From: Posidonia oceanica
Lineage: Eukaryota; Streptophyta; Magnoliopsida; Alismatales; Posidoniaceae
Length of the DNA stretch: 64,000 bases
Direction of reading: 5' to 3'
Assembly: GCA_037176725.1 (NCBI GenBank)
Contig: JAZBRS010000049.1
Coordinates: 37,626,001-37,690,000, forward strand
Shown: piece after piece, positions 61,911 through 64,000 of the stretch
Layout of the letters: every line of letters begins with the position of its first letter
Position numbering within the stretch: the first letter of the stretch is position 1
The notes under the pieces: generated by a model
What the model was told of the DNA's origin: nothing
Seen by the model: the letters and a program-made list of their open reading frames with translations, nothing else
Databases searched by the model: none
Program-made: the position numbers and the translations under genes

Positions 61911-62075
61911 TACCGACGGAAATTTCAAAAAATCTATCGCTAAATAAGATTAGTGACGCCTTCTACAACTATAGAGCTATAACAACGGACAATCCGTTGG
62001 TATATTTAGTTACCGACATATTTTTTTAATTTACCGAATGAAAATTCATCGATAATAAATAATTTTGTTGTAGTG
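61911..62075 (-). mobile_element. CACTA (EnSpm) transposon terminus, truncated
   Basis: On the minus strand it begins CACTACAACAAAATTATT (62075), the classic plant CACTA end. Subterminal repeats follow: TCGGTAAAT, GTCGGTAAC, CCGTTG and, at 61912-61920 on the plus strand, ACCGACGGA. No opposite end or transposase is visible nearby, so it is a fragment or a very short derivative. Confidence 0.6.
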
Positions 62076-63560
62076 TGTTAACGAAAGATGATGGCCATGG
62101 AAGTCACTTTTTGATTCTTGGGCTTGTTTGGTAACATTTGGGGTTTTGTTGGTTTTTTAGTGTCAATAGACCTTACTGATACAAAAAAAACTATTCACAT
62201 GAGTTTTTTTGTTTTTTCTTTAGAAGTCAATAAAGAAATACCATCTTCAAGTTGATTCATACCTTTTGCAAAAAAACTAGGTGAATAAATTACAAACAAA
62301 CGATCCACCTGTTTTGTCATCTACCAGCAATCCATATCAGCACACACCCAAATCCCGTTTGCTAAATGGAAAAATCTCGTACCGATGTTGTTGGAGTCAA
62401 GGATCTCTCTTTTTTACAATTAAATAATTTTCGAGTTACGTGCTTGGGGACATATGCAAGACGTCATAATAAGATAAAGACAAAAATTGGTCGTTCTCTT
62501 CGTATATATTGAAAGTAGAATATTAAGCTGCAGATAGATTGCTGTCTCACCTACCCATAATCCTAAATGAATACTTTCATTCCGCTTTCGTTAGCTATTG
62601 AAACAACTTATCTAAGAAGCTAGAAACGAAACCAAAAAGGAAGGAGGTGGGCTTTGATCCAAACGAGGTCTCGTCCAGAGAAGTTTTGTGTACAGTAAAT
62701 CTGTGGAATGGCTTTGGAAGAATGCTTTCTAGCTTGGACGTAAGGGTTGGGTGGTTTGTCAATTGTCAAGTGATACAGAAGTTAAAGACAAAACTTAATA
62801 CGAACGCAAATATAGGGTAGTGAGCATGTGGAAGAATTTGATGACTTTGAAGTTTCTAACTTCCTATATTATACAACTCAGAGGAGTACTTGTCGCCGGT
62901 AGCTTCCTTGTCCACCGAAATTGACCCTGTTCTCGTGGGGAGACAATTCCAAGGACAACAGCTTTTGTTTCGATGGTGTAAAGCTTTTGACAAGTCTTTC
63001 CATTACTTCTTCGATCATTTTCTTGTAGTGCGTGCACGTGTATTTGCGGTTTGTGTTAGAGAACCGTACGGTCGGTCAAATTCTCCCTAACCTTTAAAAC
63101 TTGTGCTATAGAGCAAATTTAAGGTCTGTAATTAAGAAGGTCCTTGATTGTTAAAAAGGAGGTACTTGATTTCTGAGACATGGATTAGGTTTCAACGCTA
63201 ATCAGACACTCTTCCCATTAGGACAAAATCTGAACCGTGGGAGAACAGGCAGCTCCAGACTTCTGGAAACTCGATCTCAGGTTAAATAACATGTATCAAT
63301 AGCAAGTCTTCAACAGTAATATAAAATTACAGTATGATTGAGGATGTAAATTTAGATAAGAATGTTTAGAAGAGCAATATGTAAGAAAAATCTATAATTT
63401 ATTAACGTGCCGTCTACGACACATGATTTCTTCATTCTGCTTATCTTTTGATCTTGCTGATATCACTTGTTCTCAGCCAACCAGGAAGCCAGGATAATTT
63501 CCACAAAGACCTACATCCTTCTGTCCCTTTACATACTCCTCTCCGACAAAACTAGTCTCT
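62076..63560. other. Upstream region of the WRKY gene
   Basis: No gene is supported. W-box cores recognised by WRKY proteins occur at 62921-62926 (TTGACC), 62987-62991 (TTGAC) and 63074-63079 (GGTCAA, reverse). Three in 160 bases, about 550-700 bases upstream of the start codon, could reflect WRKY auto- or cross-regulation, but TTGAC is a common word. Confidence 0.35.
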
Positions 63561-63562
63561 CC

Positions 63563-63566
<4 letters not shown>

Positions 63567-63603
<37 letters not shown>

Positions 63604-63618
63604 ACACACACACACAGG
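63567..63618. repeat. CT microsatellite followed by a short CA tract in the WRKY leader
   Basis: About 16 CT units (63570-63602) and then a CA tract lie immediately before the start codon at 63622. CT tracts are common in plant 5' leaders. This one is likely length-variable. Confidence 0.85.
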
Positions 63619-63621
63619 AAA

Positions 63622-64000
63622 ATGGAAAATGATCTTGCTCTATTCCCTCTAGCTTCTTCATCTTACCAGGCATCTCATATCCAAGCACCCATCTTAACAT
63701 CAACCACGATGCTTGCAGAAGATTTTCATAAGACTCATGGGAACCTGAACTACTGGGGACCTATGAAGGAAGAGAACATGAATTCTGCTCCTAGCAGCTC
63801 AAATCTCAACCGTGTATCGCAGGCTGGAACCTCTTCCGTGTTAGACGGTGTGGGGAATTGCTCAGAAAGTAGGAAGGTAGGGAAGAAGGTTAAGAAGCCA
63901 AGATTCGCTTTTCAGACAAGAAGCCAAGTTGATGTACTTGATGATGGGTATCGTTGGAGAAAATATGGACAGAAGGCTGTGAAGAACAACAGGTTCCCAA
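63622..64000 (+). CDS. WRKY transcription factor, group IIc, WRKY75-like (5' part)
   Basis: 126 codons are visible before the window ends. Residues 1-80 are a Ser/Asn-rich region with no clear domain. Residues 84-99 hold a basic stretch (KVGKKVKKPRFAFQTR) that is a likely nuclear localisation signal. The WRKY domain begins with QVDVLDDGYRWRKYGQKAVK; the DNA-contacting WRKYGQK is at residues 112-118 and is intact. The zinc-binding part lies beyond the edge. This context matches the WRKY75 subgroup of IIc, whose members bind W-boxes and act in phosphate starvation, root development, senescence and defence. The Met at 63622 is the first after the leader repeat and fits the usual length. The subgroup call is firm; orthology is not proved. 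Confidence 0.93.
   Translation, partial: MENDLALFPLASSSYQASHIQAPILTSTTMLAEDFHKTHGNLNYWGPMKEENMNSAPSSSNLNRVSQAGTSSVLDGVGNCSESRKVGKKVKKPRFAFQTRSQVDVLDDGYRWRKYGQKAVKNNRFP

Overview
This is a repeat-rich, AT-rich stretch of a flowering-plant nuclear genome. The evidence is GT-AG introns, an RGP/UAM cell-wall gene, a plant WRKY gene, and plant-type LTR elements, LINEs, hAT and CACTA relics. The very GC-rich first exon of the RGP gene next to AT-rich introns suggests a monocot, probably not a grass; that is inference. Only three host genes are supported: an atypical short-chain dehydrogenase/reductase (18517-22366, +, 4 exons), a UDP-arabinopyranose mutase/reversibly glycosylated polypeptide (40750-43704, +, 4 exons), and the 5' part of a WRKY75-like group IIc transcription factor (63622 to the window edge, +).

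Layout. 1-1016: decayed Ty3/gypsy gag (-). 1618-3794: decayed hAT transposase (-), cut by a long LTR (3795-5381, -). 5400-9290: AT-rich DNA, a 75-bp tandem repeat, a gypsy protease relic and an LTR. 9545-10687: solo LTR with a perfect 5-bp target duplication, inserted in the loop of an older palindrome. 11030-16093: remains of two long LTRs (-). 16655-18150: non-autonomous inverted-repeat element just upstream of the SDR gene. 22723-27915: decayed Copia element B (-) with an internal 0.67-kb tandem duplication. 29933-39223: Copia element A (-) with two 316-bp LTRs, interrupted by a 2.7-kb solo LTR (31833-34533, +). 44613-50085: three non-autonomous DNA elements. About 50400-60650: L1-type LINE (+), interrupted between ORF1 and ORF2 by a 2.85-kb solo LTR (53642-56491, +). 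61911-62075: CACTA terminus.

Four of the long LTRs (3795-5381, 13652-16093, 31833-34533, 53642-56491) form one diverged superfamily. Three or four start TGTAGA; all share a block around CCTAACACC followed by AGGTGGCGACTCC near the 3' end, and at least two end TYACA. One is followed by a non-initiator-type primer-binding site, which suggests Tat/Ogre-like Ty3/gypsy elements. Except for that one they are solo LTRs or are left without internal parts.

The most unusual structure is inside these LTRs. Two carry repeated pairs of short stem-loops built on GTTGGACGC/GCGTCCAAC, one pair every roughly 200-230 bp over much of the LTR. Another long LTR carries the same layout with a different core (CTCGTCGC/GCGACGAG), and an unrelated solo LTR carries a third kind (ACCGAA/TTCGGTATACC). 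No tRNA, rRNA or CRISPR array was seen.
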